This document shows positions 43,401 through 53,272 of a stretch of DNA of 64,000 nt, piece after piece (position 1 is the first letter of the stretch; each line of letters begins with the position of its first letter). The position numbers and the translations under genes are program-made. The notes beneath the pieces are model-generated. The model was not told the DNA's origin. It was given only the letters and a program-made list of their open reading frames with translations, and searched no databases. The stretch comes from Littorina saxatilis (lineage: Eukaryota; Mollusca; Gastropoda; Littorinimorpha; Littorinidae), in the NCBI RefSeq assembly GCF_037325665.1, contig NC_090261.1, positions 30,180,182 to 30,244,181 of the forward strand, in the 5' to 3' direction.

Positions 43401-46400
43401 TTTGTCAAAATATCGTTCTATATGAATGTACTTGTAGATAAAAGTCGTGTGTATCTTTGTGCCAAATATTAAGCATTTCTGATGTATGATGTTGCTGTAA
43501 AACCGTTTCCTAGAAATCCAATATGGCGCTGTGTATGCCAGTTTCCATAGCAACGGCAATCTATGTCCTTTAGTTTTCACAATTTTTTCATTTCTTTATA
43601 TAAGTCACTTCAATAACTACCCAGAAAACTAAGTTACTCCATGTATTTTCCATGTTTCATTTTGGTCATTCTAGTGCCGCTCATTAATGGCACTAGTGCC
43701 GCTCATAAAGAACAATAATGATAGAATTTTGAAATATGGTTTTTTTCAAGATGAAATGTGACAGTCCATCACAAAATCAGTCTTAACACTTTCGTGACGG
43801 GATGCGACTATATTAGTAATAGCGCTGCAACGCCCACGGACGGGAAGCGACTATTTTAGTATTAGACATACAAGGTACACGACTCGTGATTGCTTCCCGG
43901 TTTTTGAAGCTTGCAGTAAATTGAGTTGTTTCCCTTGATACACTTAGCGTGCCCTTCCGCCATGTGTAAACTGGCCTGATTTGTGTGGTTTTTTCGAGGA
44001 GAAAAAATGAATCGAAGGCGAGCCTTGTCTCGGGAGGAGATTCTCCGGATGTTGGACCTTGATGATCATGTAGAGCATGATTCGGACATATCGTTTTCGC
44101 CTGAAGAAACAAGCAGTGAAAGTGAGGAAGAAACAGTGCCAGTGCCTCGGCCTGTTGTTGTTAGATCTATTACGAGTCGGCAAACTTTACGTGGAAGGGG
44201 TGGTTCTGCGAGACGCACATCTCGGAATCGTATAGGTGCTAGGGGGCGTGGCAGCACTGACTACAACAATGGCTGGCTCGAGCCTCCGAATCCTTTTGGG
44301 CTCATTAGCGAAGAGGACATACCAACATACACTGGTGTCTCTGGCATCCATTTTTTTAATTAGTACACAAAATTTGGTGGTGATTGGACTTAATTCAAGC
44401 TTGCTAGACAGATTTCTTTACAGTTACTGTTTTTTGGGAAGTTTCTTGGTGGCAAGCTTGGGCAGGCAGGACGTTAACGCCGTGGCAGTGCTAGTCACAA
44501 TAGTGTTAAGTCGAAATTTGGATGATTTGAGTTAGTTATTATTTTGAAATTGTTAGTCTTTCCTGGATGTTTAGAAAAAAAAATTAAAGCTCTAGGTCAA
44601 TAAATAACGATATTACGGCCATTTTTATGAAAGAAGTTGACCGGCGGCCATTTTGAGAAATCGGGCTTGAAAGTTTTGGAAGGCACCAGCTTAACATTTT
44701 CCTTAGCAACGGGGGTTGAAAATTAACCTCACCCTTCCAAATGTTGCACAAGTGTACTTTGATCTTTCATGCATCATTTAAATGCAAAACGAAGGGTTAA
44801 AAGAACAATTATCACCATTTTTGAAGGCTTTGTTTACATCATACATGTGGAGGAAAACGGTCAAATACAGGTCATACACATCAGCAAACATTTTCACTGT
44901 CATTATCAGGAATAAAGAGGTTACATGCATCTCACCTACGTTTTTGTCCATTAGTTTGACAAACACTTGAGCAAAATCAACTTACTTGTATCAATCACTT
45001 TGTTGGCATCGAATAGGAATACGTAGGCTACAGATCAGAATGTAGATCCCAAACACAGGAACTCCTCCACTGTGACAGTCTGTTCACCACAAAAGCTCTT
45101 GCACATCAATGTTGACACCACCTCCAACCTCACCTTTATACATGTCACATGTCTTGCACTGATAGCTGTAGAGCTACAATTTCCTCCGGATCAAACTGGG
45201 TGATACATCCACGACGAGTATTTCTGGGTGCAGCGTCGGGAACTTTAATCTGTTTGCAGCCAGTTCCATTGGCTTTGCAGCAACGAAGGCGAGTTCTCTC
45301 GAGCACATCACAGCCCTGTTGCAATTAACGAACTGCAGCATGCACCTCCATCACATAGATCTCCTCTACAACTCGCCTCAACTACGTGTGTTCTTGCAGT
45401 TGATGCAGTGCCATTAGAAACGCCAACGGTGTTTTTGACACTGAAAAGCGGACGGTCTGTCTCCTCTTCGTCCGCATATTCAGCAAGCGTCACATATTTC
45501 GGCATGAGAATCGGAGTCACTGAATCCAGCAACGTCTTCGGCAAAGAAATCCAACAACAAATCTTGGAGTTCGTGGTTATTTTCAAGCGAATCGCAGTTG
45601 AGAAGCGCTGTCAATCGGCGTACGTCAGTCATTGTTTTGGTTTCATTCAGCGAACGGAAATCATACTGTGTTACTTCCCCCTGGACTGATTTGACCAATG
45701 AGGAGGCCGTTGCTAGTCCTTTTTGGAAGGCAGACAAAGCTGATTGGTTCAATCTTAAAATTTGTTTACGTGCCGGTTTCCTTATTTGGAGGAAGTGGAC
45801 GGGTATTTTGAACCACTGCGCAGCAGGGCGCGAAAGCTGATGCAATAAGCTTTCCGACGGTACCAAACTTGTTGGGGCCCTGTCAGGGATACACTAAGCA
45901 AATTATCGGTCAAAGTGAGGCATTTTGATGTCATGCTGGACTTTTTTGATGAATGTATTGCATTTAAATCCAATAATTTAACTATTTAGCGATTGATTTT
46001 GGCATATTTGTTTGGTTGTCATGTAATTTGGGGTCTACAGAACACGTTTCTGCAAAAAAGTGAATTTCACCCAGATAGACCCTCAGTGCCTTTTCCTCGA
46101 ACTAGCTCGCTTTCGTCTGCTGCGACTTAAGACTGGTTTCGTGGTGGACCGTCACAAATATGTTTTTTAGCATTATTGAAATGGACACATTGTCTCTCAA
46201 CCCATCTTAATTCTTATAAATCAAAGGTTTTTGAGTCATATTTTTACCTGACATTGTCTTAGGGAGCCTGCTGGGTGATGTTCTTTGCCTGGGTGGCGCA
46301 AGTGGGACTGGGCATTGCTCGCTTTATCCGCAATCGTCGTCTCCGTTCGCAAGGCATGTATGCTGACTCTCCAGGAGAGGCTGCAGCCAGCGGGCCAGGC

Positions 46401-46454
46401 GGGAAACGGGCAGAGGATCTGACCAATGTGGCTGCAGCTGAACCAACTGCTTGA
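31498..46454 (+). CDS. TMEM179/TMEM179B-family four-pass membrane protein
   Basis: There are five coding exons: 31498-31599, 35098-35294, 37531-37668, 38509-38602 and 46263-46454. All have GT/AG borders and matching phases, and they encode 240 residues, close to TMEM179 (about 233) and TMEM179B (about 219). Predicted membrane segments are about residues 8-30, 68-91, 104-128 and 179-197. The first loop has C40 and C66 and two N-glycosylation sequons (N50-A-S and N60-Q-T). The second loop carries SVGFKTFCDS and CKDAEKTNWNF, like the FGTRSLCNS and CSEAQKIPW I recall from TMEM179B. The C-terminal tail (about 200-240) is cytosolic by the four-pass model. The function of the family is poorly known. 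The introns hold several transposons, one ending 16 bp before exon 2, and long inverted repeats flank exons 3 and 4. The start is the first in-frame ATG ahead of the first membrane segment. Confidence 0.85.
32361..32527. mobile_element. 167 bp foldback element in TMEM179-like intron 1
   Basis: The ends GGTTACAACACGAGTG and CACGAGTGTTGTAACC are inverted over their outer part. Inner arms of about 30 bp are perfect inverses (GGCTTGTATTTCAGTCAAGA against its complement), leaving a roughly 55 nt loop. It is a non-coding foldback or MITE. Confidence 0.75.
33363..33998. repeat. Two 140 bp direct repeats split by a MITE
   Basis: A unit from AGTCTCCTG.CCGCCCAGC to GGCGGAAAC.TTCCTATTG occurs at 33363-33502 and again, starting in the same AGTCTCCT word, up to 33998. 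The second unit is interrupted after its first bases by the MITE at 33512-33868. Each unit carries a GCCCC.GCAAGGGGC hairpin. Confidence 0.8.
33512..33868. mobile_element. 357 bp MITE, 28 bp TIR, TCCT TSD
   Basis: The ends GTATGACGG.TTACTAGTGC and GCACTAGTAA.CCGTCATAC are inverted over 28 bp with one mismatch. The flanking TCCT is at 33508-33511 and 33869-33872. The interior is a series of AATTAGTAATTTTCC words in both orientations. Non-coding. Confidence 0.85.
34211..35081 (-). mobile_element. Dispersed microsatellite-carrying element adjoining TMEM179-like exon 2
   Basis: A complete reverse copy with a (TGTC)n/(TG)n tract near 34280-34321. Its last base (ACGCGACTTGT) is at 35081, and exon 2 begins at 35098. 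The polypyrimidine tract TTTTATTTAATTTCAG therefore starts at the element border. Confidence 0.9.
35626..35744 (+). repeat. 3' fragment of the TTAA-flanked MITE family
   Basis: From CGCTCTTTACGGAGGGCACC to GGTTTACGGGAGGGTGACTG then TGCCT and TTAA, this matches 28345-28467. The 5' part of the element is absent. Confidence 0.8.
35811..36685 (-). mobile_element. Dispersed microsatellite-carrying element, reverse copy
   Basis: A full reverse copy with (TG)n and (TGTC)n at about 35885-35950. Its 5' section is a diverged subfamily (AGTTTCACAGCTTGACTAAA, then TGTAGTAATTTCGCC) resembling those at 7900-8213 and 56300-56369. Confidence 0.9.
37080..37440 (+). repeat. Inverted-repeat arm before TMEM179-like exon 3
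   Basis: About 360 bp, inversely repeated at 38733-39255. Matching words include TTGAAATTGAGC, GGTCTTAGAATCAGTGTTTG, GAGCGTTCTATTTTT, GATATTCTCCA, TTTCTGTTATGC, TTTCTAAATTACAGTACAGC and CCTTAGGTATACTATCTTTA. The arms flank exons 3 and 4. Confidence 0.85.
38733..39255 (-). repeat. Inverted-repeat arm after TMEM179-like exon 4
   Basis: This is the inverse partner of 37080-37440, longer because of about 150 extra bases in the middle (roughly 38870-39050). The rest of this intron to 42300 holds no gene I can support. The stretch is AT-rich with scattered short open frames. Confidence 0.85.
42316..43690. mobile_element. TIR element of the GCGGCACTAGAATG family, with nested repeat
   Basis: Long inverted ends (AGTTTTCTGGGTAGTTATTG and AATACATGGAATAACC at left; their inverses near 43610-43690) and the inner word CCAATATGGCG match the 55338-56093 element. 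A TIR-bounded repeat with GTGACTC words and repeated GACCTTTGACC units (about 42705-43400) is nested inside. The outermost TSD is not clear here. Confidence 0.65.
42705..43400. repeat. GTGACTC-bounded repeat with TGACCTTTGACCT motifs
   Basis: It starts with GAGTCACTTGAGAAAAAGTG and ends with CGAAAGTGACTCGATCGAGC. Inside, a unit of about 300 bp (GGACTTTTCTCGGAAACTAT ... TGACCTTTGACCTTTTTCAA) occurs twice. TGACCTTTGACCT is at 42869-42881 and 43170-43182. The repeat is common in molluscan sequence as I recall it. Non-coding. Confidence 0.6.
43787..44505 (+). mobile_element. Internally deleted piggyBac-like element
   Basis: The ends CACTTTCGTGAC at 43787 and the inverse GTCACAATAGTG at 44505 are flanked by TTAA (43783-43786 and 44506-44509). 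It is 719 bp long. A left subterminal GCGACTATATTAGT/GCGACTATTTTAGT pair is present. It retains only the N-terminal part of a transposase frame. Confidence 0.8.
44007..44363 (+). pseudogene. piggyBac transposase N-terminal fragment
   Basis: The 118-codon frame begins MNRRRALSREEILRMLDL and continues into an acidic serine-rich region (SDISFSPEETSSESEEE) and arginine/glycine-rich RGRGGSARRTSRNR. This is the usual layout of a PGBD N-terminus. It ends near GVSGIHFFN without the DDD catalytic domain or the C-terminal zinc finger, because the element is internally deleted. Confidence 0.65.
45000..45866 (-). pseudogene. Unclassified transposon-derived ORF fragments
   Basis: A minus-strand ATG at about 45630 opens MTDVRRLTALLNCDSLENNH then ELQDLLLDFFAEDVAGFSDS. 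Further fragments in other frames read EEETDRPLFSVKNT, then CKQIKVPDAAPRNTRRGCIT and QFDPEEIVALQLSVQDM. This resembles the start of cysteine-bearing invertebrate transposon proteins, broken in several places. It lies inside the last intron of the TMEM179-like gene. The family is not assigned. Confidence 0.4.
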
Positions 46455-46893
46455 GGTCAACCACTTGAAGCATGTTTGAATCATTGATGTTCAAATGCTG
46501 TGTGGAGTACGCTCATTTTTCTGAAAATACACCAAGTTTGTTTGAGAATACATGTACTCCAAGAGTAAGACAAGGGTTCCTAGGTCTGGTAATAATTGGC
46601 TGAACCAACTGCCTGAAGTAAAACCATATGGATAGTGGTCGATTTGACACCTTGAAAAGGGAACCCCCTTGTTACACCCTTGTTATTGTTGACTTGCTGT
46701 AATTTAAACATTGAAAGATACTGACCACTTGATATAAAAGCACGTTTACAGTGGTGGACATTCCAATGCCTTCAATGGGAACTGAACTGAAAATTACAGG
46801 TATATGTATAGACTTACAGTACTGTTATATTCACATTGGAGAATTTGTTGTTAAGGTGGACTTTTTATTTTGCTACCGGTCTGCCTGTATAGT

Positions 46894-48172
46894 CAGGCAT
46901 GGGAATTGTCTGCCAAAAGCCAAATTTCCGCCGAAATTTTTTTTTTGTTCTGCCGGAAAAGCAAACGTGTCCGCCGAAAAAATAAATGGGGGAGGCAAAA
47001 ATGGTTCTAAAAACTGATTTAACCTTCGCCGGCACTCGTGGGTCCGTGCGGACCCAGAAGGGTGTTTGATTGCAAATATCTTTTAAACGAGTTGGAATTT
47101 TTTAATGAGCTTTTAGAAATGCCTCAGACACCTAACAAGCTATCATCTCCTAAAAGCTCATTAAATTTCAGTGATAATTAATTAATTAATTAATGGTCAA
47201 ATTTAGACTACACACGGAAGCATTCGTGGGGACGTGCGGACCCATACTTCTCAAAGAAGGAAAAGCGTGTATACCCTTCCGAGGCACTCGTGGGTCCGTG
47301 CGGACCCAGAAGGGTGTTTGATTGCAAATATCTCTTAAACGAGTTGGAATTTTTTAATGAGCTTTTAGAAATGCCTCAGACACCTAAAAAGCTATCATCT
47401 CCTAAAAGCTCATTAAATTTCAGTGATAATTAATTAATTAATTAATGGTCAAATTTAGACTACACACGGAAGCATTCGTGGGGACGTGCGGACCCATACT
47501 TCTCAAAGAAGGAAAAGCATGTATACCCTTCCGAGGCACTCGTGGGTCCATGCGGACCCATACTTCTCAAAGAAGGACAATTGTGCAAACCCTTCCGTGG
47601 CACTCGTGGGGCCATGCAGACCCATAATATTTTACCAAATACCGTGTGTAGTCTAAATTTGACCATTAATTAATTAATTAATTATCACTGAAATTTAATG
47701 AGCTTTTAGGAGATGATAGCTTTTTAGGTGTCTGAGGCATTTCTAAAAGCTCATTAAAAAATTCCAACTCGTTTAAGAGATATTTGCAATCAAACACCCT
47801 TCTGGGTCCGCACGGACCCACGAGTGCCACGGAAGGATATGCATATTTTTCTTTCTTTGAGAAGCATGGGTCTGCACGGCCCCACGAGTGCCACGGAAGG
47901 ATATGCAAATTTTTCCTTCTTCGAGAAGCATGGGTCTGCACGGCCCCACGAATGCGTCCGTGTGTAGTCGATAACGAGTGCCGGCGAAGGTTAATGGCAA
48001 ACTTGGAGCTTAGATGACACCAAATTGCACCATTTGGGTTCTTTGGAGAAAAAAATTCCGGGGGGGGGCATGCCCCCGAACTCCCCTAGCAGGGCTAGGC
48101 GCTTTGCACCGTCGACTTTGCCATTACTTACAAATGTTCAGCCTTTTTTACTTGTTTCAATTCCCATGCCTG
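46894..48172. mobile_element. CAGGCATGGGAATTG-tipped element, 5 bp TSD
   Basis: Tips CAGGCATGGGAATTG and CAATTCCCATGCCTG are flanked by ATAGT (46889-46893 and 48173-48177). It contains the TTAA-flanked palindrome at 47023-47990 and a GGCATGCCCCCGAAC segment shared with 52080-52110. It begins 440 bp past the TMEM179-like stop codon, probably within the 3' UTR. Confidence 0.8.
47023..47990. mobile_element. TTAA-flanked giant palindrome with internal tandem units
   Basis: The ends CCTTCGCCGGCACTCGT and ACGAGTGCCGGCGAAGG lie between TTAA copies (47019-47022 and 47991-47994). The left part holds two direct units of about 240 bp (GTGGGTCCGTGCGGACCCAG, a GAGTTGGAATTTTTTAATGA block, (AATT)n, TTAGACTACACACGG). 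The right part holds one inverted unit, so most of the element can fold on itself. The units also carry GGGTCCGTGCGGACCC mini-hairpins. Non-coding. TTAA suggests a piggyBac-type mobiliser. Confidence 0.85.
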
Positions 48173-48177
48173 ATAGT

Positions 48178-49942
48178 GCATGTAAATCATGACATCAGTG
48201 GCCTGATTTAAAAGTATGACAAACTGTGCTGGATTTCTTAATTTTAAAGGCACAATCCTTCCCTCAAAAACAGATCTGCTCACTATCTTAGATCTGCTCA
48301 GGCTTTTACATGTAATAAGACCATCCCTTTACTTGGACATATGAAAAATCAACATCCTGCCTGTGTAGAGTTGGAATATTTGTTTTAATGAATTATTAAT
48401 TTTATGAGATGATGTTCCAAATCAATGTTTCCCCCAGAAAGACTGTTACTTTAGAGGTGAATTGAACCTAAAATGACATGTGGGCTTCTTTTTTTATAAA
48501 CTGGCTAATGCCAATTTCTCATTGCAGATTTAAAACAAAATTTGACTGCATGTTTATTAGGCTGCAAATGTGTTAAAAGGTCATGGTGTTGGAATGGTGC
48601 CATCTTGAATTTTTTGTAAAGAAATCACTGTTTAGCAATCAATGAATCATCAGTGATGTTACTGGCATTGTATTTTTTTTTTAGTTTTGAAATACTGTTT
48701 TTCCCAAAATACTGTTATTCCCAAACCTACCCCCTGCTAGAACTTGACAAGAATCTTGAGAACTTCAGTTCAAACATACAGTGTACTGTAAGTTTTTGAA
48801 ATTCAGGTTTGATTTGCCATTTGGTTTATCTTTAACTCTTCTAATTCTTTAGGGGAGTAACTGTCTTGATCTTTTGGTATTCAGCCAGCTTGGGGGACAG
48901 AAACAGGTAATTCTGATCATGTTGCCGCTGAGTGCGTATTACAGGGGAACCTGTCCTTGACAACCTCCCATGGGACTGACCAAAAGTGGATCGTTACAGA
49001 CAAGTGGTTGCGATTGAAAGGTGAATTATCAGAAAGAAAACTTCGGGGATCCTTTGGGGTCGATCATCATTATGAGCAGGTGGTTGTTATTGAGAGGTGG
49101 TTGCATATCAAGGGCTGAGTGCATTTGAGGTAGAGTTTTGAGGAGGATTTATGCATTGGTCAATAAATATGAAACAAGACGATTATGCTCCCCCTCGGAC
49201 CGACAAAAAAGCTGGTCTGTCAACAACCCATCAAACATCTTATATTGTCATATACAATATGTGCATATATTATATCTGGAAATTGTTTTACTACAATTTA
49301 ATACTCATATATTTTTGCATAATCTAAATAATACACGTAATTGTTTGCTTATATACTGCTTGACTGGCAATTGTAGGATGAGCATAATCAAGAGCATTAA
49401 TTGTAATTGTCTGGTGCTGGAGAATAATGTGTGTGTCCAGTTTTGTCTGAACTTTGCAGAAACTGTGTGATATATGTAATACTGCTTTTGATTCTTATGG
49501 AAATATATTGATTGTATAATGTTCATTGCACAAAGTTTGTTGACATGTGTCTTTGTTCTTTGGGTTGGTACAGGTGAGGGAGGAGGAAGTATTCCATTTT
49601 AGTCTGAACATTTTAACAGACAATACATTATTGTTACCTGTTATTGCTTGTAATGTGATTATTTTGAATTGTATTATTATCTGACTGCTTTTGAAGCTTA
49701 AACTGCTTCAAAAGGAAGTAAGGTTCGAGTTTGGAAACTGATCCATAAATGAAAGAAAGCATATGTCCTTTCCATGTTTTTCAAGTAACTATTTTTGTAG
49801 ATAATATTACAGAAACATAGTATACATTCAATAGTATTATGTGCACTGGAAGAGCATTCTTGTTTCTGTCCAGGAGATACTGTGCTGACTCTCCTTCTTT
49901 CAAGAAAGATCAGTATCTCCCATCAGGTAATGATGTGACTCC
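48178..49942. other. Non-coding flank, no gene recognised
   Basis: AT-rich sequence downstream of the TMEM179-like gene. It may be 3' UTR or intergenic. AATAAA words occur (for example near 49163), but none can be chosen as the true end. Confidence 0.5.
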
Positions 49943-50310
49943 CCCCCCGCGGGTTAGGGGGAAGAATTTACCCGATGCTCCCCAGCATGTCGTAAGAGGC
50001 CACTAACGGATTCTGTTTCTCCTTTTACCCTTGTCAAGTGTTTCTTGTATAGAATATAGTCAATTTTTGTAAAGATTTTAGTCAAGCAGTATGTAAGAAA
50101 TGTTAAGTCCTTTGTACTGGAAACTTGCATTCTCCCAGTAAGGTAATATATTGTACTACGTTGCAAGCCCCTGGAGCAAATTTTTGATTAGTGCTTTTGT
50201 GAACAAGAAACAATTGACAAGTGGCTCTATCCCATCTCCCCCCTTTCCCCGTCGCGATATAACCTTCGTGGTTGAAAACGACGTTAAACACCAAATAAAG
50301 TAAAGAAAGT
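49943..50310 (+). repeat. SINE-like dispersed repeat, copy 2
   Basis: It has the same ends and orientation as 9158-9577: CCGCGGGTTAGGGGGA, GCTCCCCAGCATGTCGTAAG, and the tail GAAAACGACGTTAAACACCA then AATAAAGTAAAG. It lacks about 35 bp near its start and a few internal bases. Confidence 0.75.
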
Positions 50311-51370
50311 AAAGTAAATGATGTGACTTACAGTATTCTTGTGCAGTTTTAAGTTTGTTTGAAAATGTTTCTCAGTTTAACTCCTGTTTTTGCCTACAAT
50401 GGAATTGGACTTACTATCGAGGTGGGGGAGGGGGTGTGGGTTGTTGCATTGCAATTTATGAAAATCACATAAAATTATACATTCCTGCTACACTGGTTCC
50501 TTTGTTGAATGGAAAACCGTAGTACAAGATGGAGGTGTGTTACTTTGCTAGTGTTGTTACATGTACTTGACAGGGGAAGTGTGGTCAAGTTATGAGGCAA
50601 AGGGACATCACGAGGTGTACCTTATAGAGAGGTGTCCTGTCACCAAAGGAGCCTCACATTCTAGGTACCATTGTGTTGCATTCAAAGCTGTCAATAATCA
50701 TTTACATTGGAGAGATATCTTCTTTGCTCCCAATGACTAAATATTTTCCATTATGTTATTAATATTATTATGCACAGTGTTAAATTAAAAAAAATGTCCT
50801 TACAGCATAACTAGTGTTTTTCAGGACAAGTTCCTGTTTTGCAGCCAGTTAAGAAGACCTGACCCTCCAAGATTTGCTTGTGTGTGTGTGTGTGTTTATA
50901 TACACATGTATGTGAGTGTGTGTGTTTACACGTGTGCATGTGTGTGTGTGTTTACATGTATGTGTGTGTGTGTGTGTTTATGTAAAGAAACTGCTGATGA
51001 TTTGTTCAAGGTCACGGATGCATATATCAAGCAGCTGTCAACCTTTTATAAGTGGCGTTTGAAATAAGTCTTGAGGTTTTGGTGATGATTTTTGTTGCTG
51101 TTCATATTTTTGCTGCTGTTAATTTTATTCTCTGTTTTGTTTTTGGTGCAGGCTGAAATTGTCTGGTTTTTTTTTAATTTTGCGTTTGATCAGACAATGC
51201 TGGCTATGTTTAAGCATTAGAACCTGTATTGCAGTGTAAAAGTTTACATCATTTATCAGAGTATTGAAACGATATATTTAGTTTTAGTTTTTTGTTTTTA
51301 CTTATGTCTCTGCCTTTGAATAACATACTCACAGTTGTGGATTGAGATTTGTTTTTGAGCGGGTATTGTT
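50311..51370. other. Non-coding stretch with TG-rich repeats
   Basis: No gene was seen. Interrupted (TG)n blocks lie at about 50878-50980, alternating with TTTACATGTATG-like words. Confidence 0.6.
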
Positions 51371-51694
51371 GAGGGCCCCAAAGGGGGGGTATCATCACGA
51401 TCACGGGAAGGGAAATTTTAGCTTTCACGATCACAGTTACCTTGCTTTTTGTTTTCACGATCACGAACACCAGTGGCAAATCACGGTCACGGTAAAAGTT
51501 GCATGTACGGAAAGCACGTGTCAAAGTAAACACAACCACACAGTAATTCGCTCCTCTGGATCTATTGTTTATCAACACAGAGTGAGAACTGTTGCACTTT
51601 TTTATTATTATTTTTTTAATTCTCTTTCATACACACATAGAAATACATATCATGATTTGTAATCAGTAACAAGAATGTTGTTTTCATTGGGTTT

Positions 51695-51760
<66 letters not shown>

Positions 51761-53266
51761 CTCATGCACATTCAACTCCCACATCCTCACTCACACACAT
51801 GAATATATACTTGCACAATTTCACATTTCCAGAGCTAAATCTTGTAAACCCATTTTCTCAAAAACTATTGGGTGGATTGAAATTAAAGTCCATGTATGTG
51901 TGATGGGTTCTTTATTTTCAACTTTGCCATACAATTTGAGGTACACCATCGCCTGGTTTCATGGCCTTGAAAAACAAACAGGAATGCTACAGGCCAAAAA
52001 TTGGTTTACCTGAAAAAAGCGCGCAGTGCCAGTGGCGAAGCCACAAGCCTGAGCCTGCGAAGCAGGCGAGCCAACTAGGGGGGTCCGGGGGCATGCCCCC
52101 CCGGAATTTTTTTCAAAAACCAGTTAAAATCTGTGCAATCTGGTGCATTCTGGGCATCATTTTCAGGGCTGTAATAGTATTGTGATCTTGTTAAAAATCC
52201 CATTTTAGCCTCCCCCCACCACCATTCAACACACCTCCAAACTGGTGAAAACAACACTACTGTGCGCTGGCTTCATTGAGACCGCAATTACCGGAAAAGT
52301 AGCATGCCTGACAAAATCCCCAACGAACATGACTTTGATCGTCTTTGACATGAGGATCAAGTGACCCAAACTGGCACGTCTCCCCGCCATTGTTTCTGAA
52401 TTTAACCCATTGTTGATATTAAAGTGTACAGGCGCTAAAATAGATCCAAGTTTAATGCAAAGAAGCGACAATTAGAATCTATGCCAAGCGTGTCCACGTT
52501 GCTGGGATGAAAAACACATTTCTAGTTTCGGTTTTGGCTACACGCATACTCGATCTCGAGCCAGTCGAGGTCACACTGAGCGAGTGACAGCCGGACGTGG
52601 CAATGTCGACAATGTCAATGATCTCACTCAAACTCAAAGATCTTGAACAAATGTCAAGATCTTTGCCTACATTCAGAACAGTCATAGAGCAACATAGATC
52701 AACATACCTTGATATTTCGTCTTCGGAAGGCATTCTCGCCGCCTGCTTTGGTCTGGCTTGAATCCACAAAATATAACAGAAGTTCGATGACATTACCGCT
52801 GCACGCCATTTTTGATCTTCGAATTCGAATTTGACTGAATGCACTCAAAACTTTTGCACGAAGCCCTTCCATTGAAGTTTGGCAGACTTTTGCAATTTGC
52901 CTTCTGATTGGATCTCTTTTTTTGTGTGTGATTGGCTCTCTTAAACGGAAGCAATCGCTGTCAAAATCATATTTCTGAATGTGTTGTTGCTTCCCTTCAA
53001 TCGGGATTGACCCCTTGACGAATAGAGGATCATAGAGTGATACAGCTGTGAAAAATGTACGTTGAAAATAAAATGCTTTGCAATAATGCCCATCACGATC
53101 ACGAAAACAAATGACGATCACGATCACGAGACTTGATTTTTTTGTCATCACGGATCACGGGCAAAGTCCCATCACGATCACAGAAATGGAAATTTCGGCA
53201 ATCACGGTCACAGAAAGGTCAAAAAACGCCAATCACGATCACGATTTTAAACCCTTTGGGGCCCTC
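51371..53266. mobile_element. 1.9 kb TIR element with ATCACGATCACG subterminal arrays
   Basis: The ends GAGGGCCCCAAAGGG and its inverse CCCTTTGGGGCCCTC are flanked by ATTGTT (51365-51370 and 53267-53272). The first 130 bp and the last 170 bp are filled with ATCACGATCACGA/TCACGGTCACG words. The interior carries a (TC)n run (51703-51758), a hAT-like MITE fragment (about 52022-52210, GGGGGCATGCCCCC) and a minus-strand exon-like frame at 52809-52708 (MACSGNVIELLLYFVDSSQT..., donor GTATGT). No transposase is recognisable. Confidence 0.75.
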
Positions 53267-53272
53267 ATTGTT

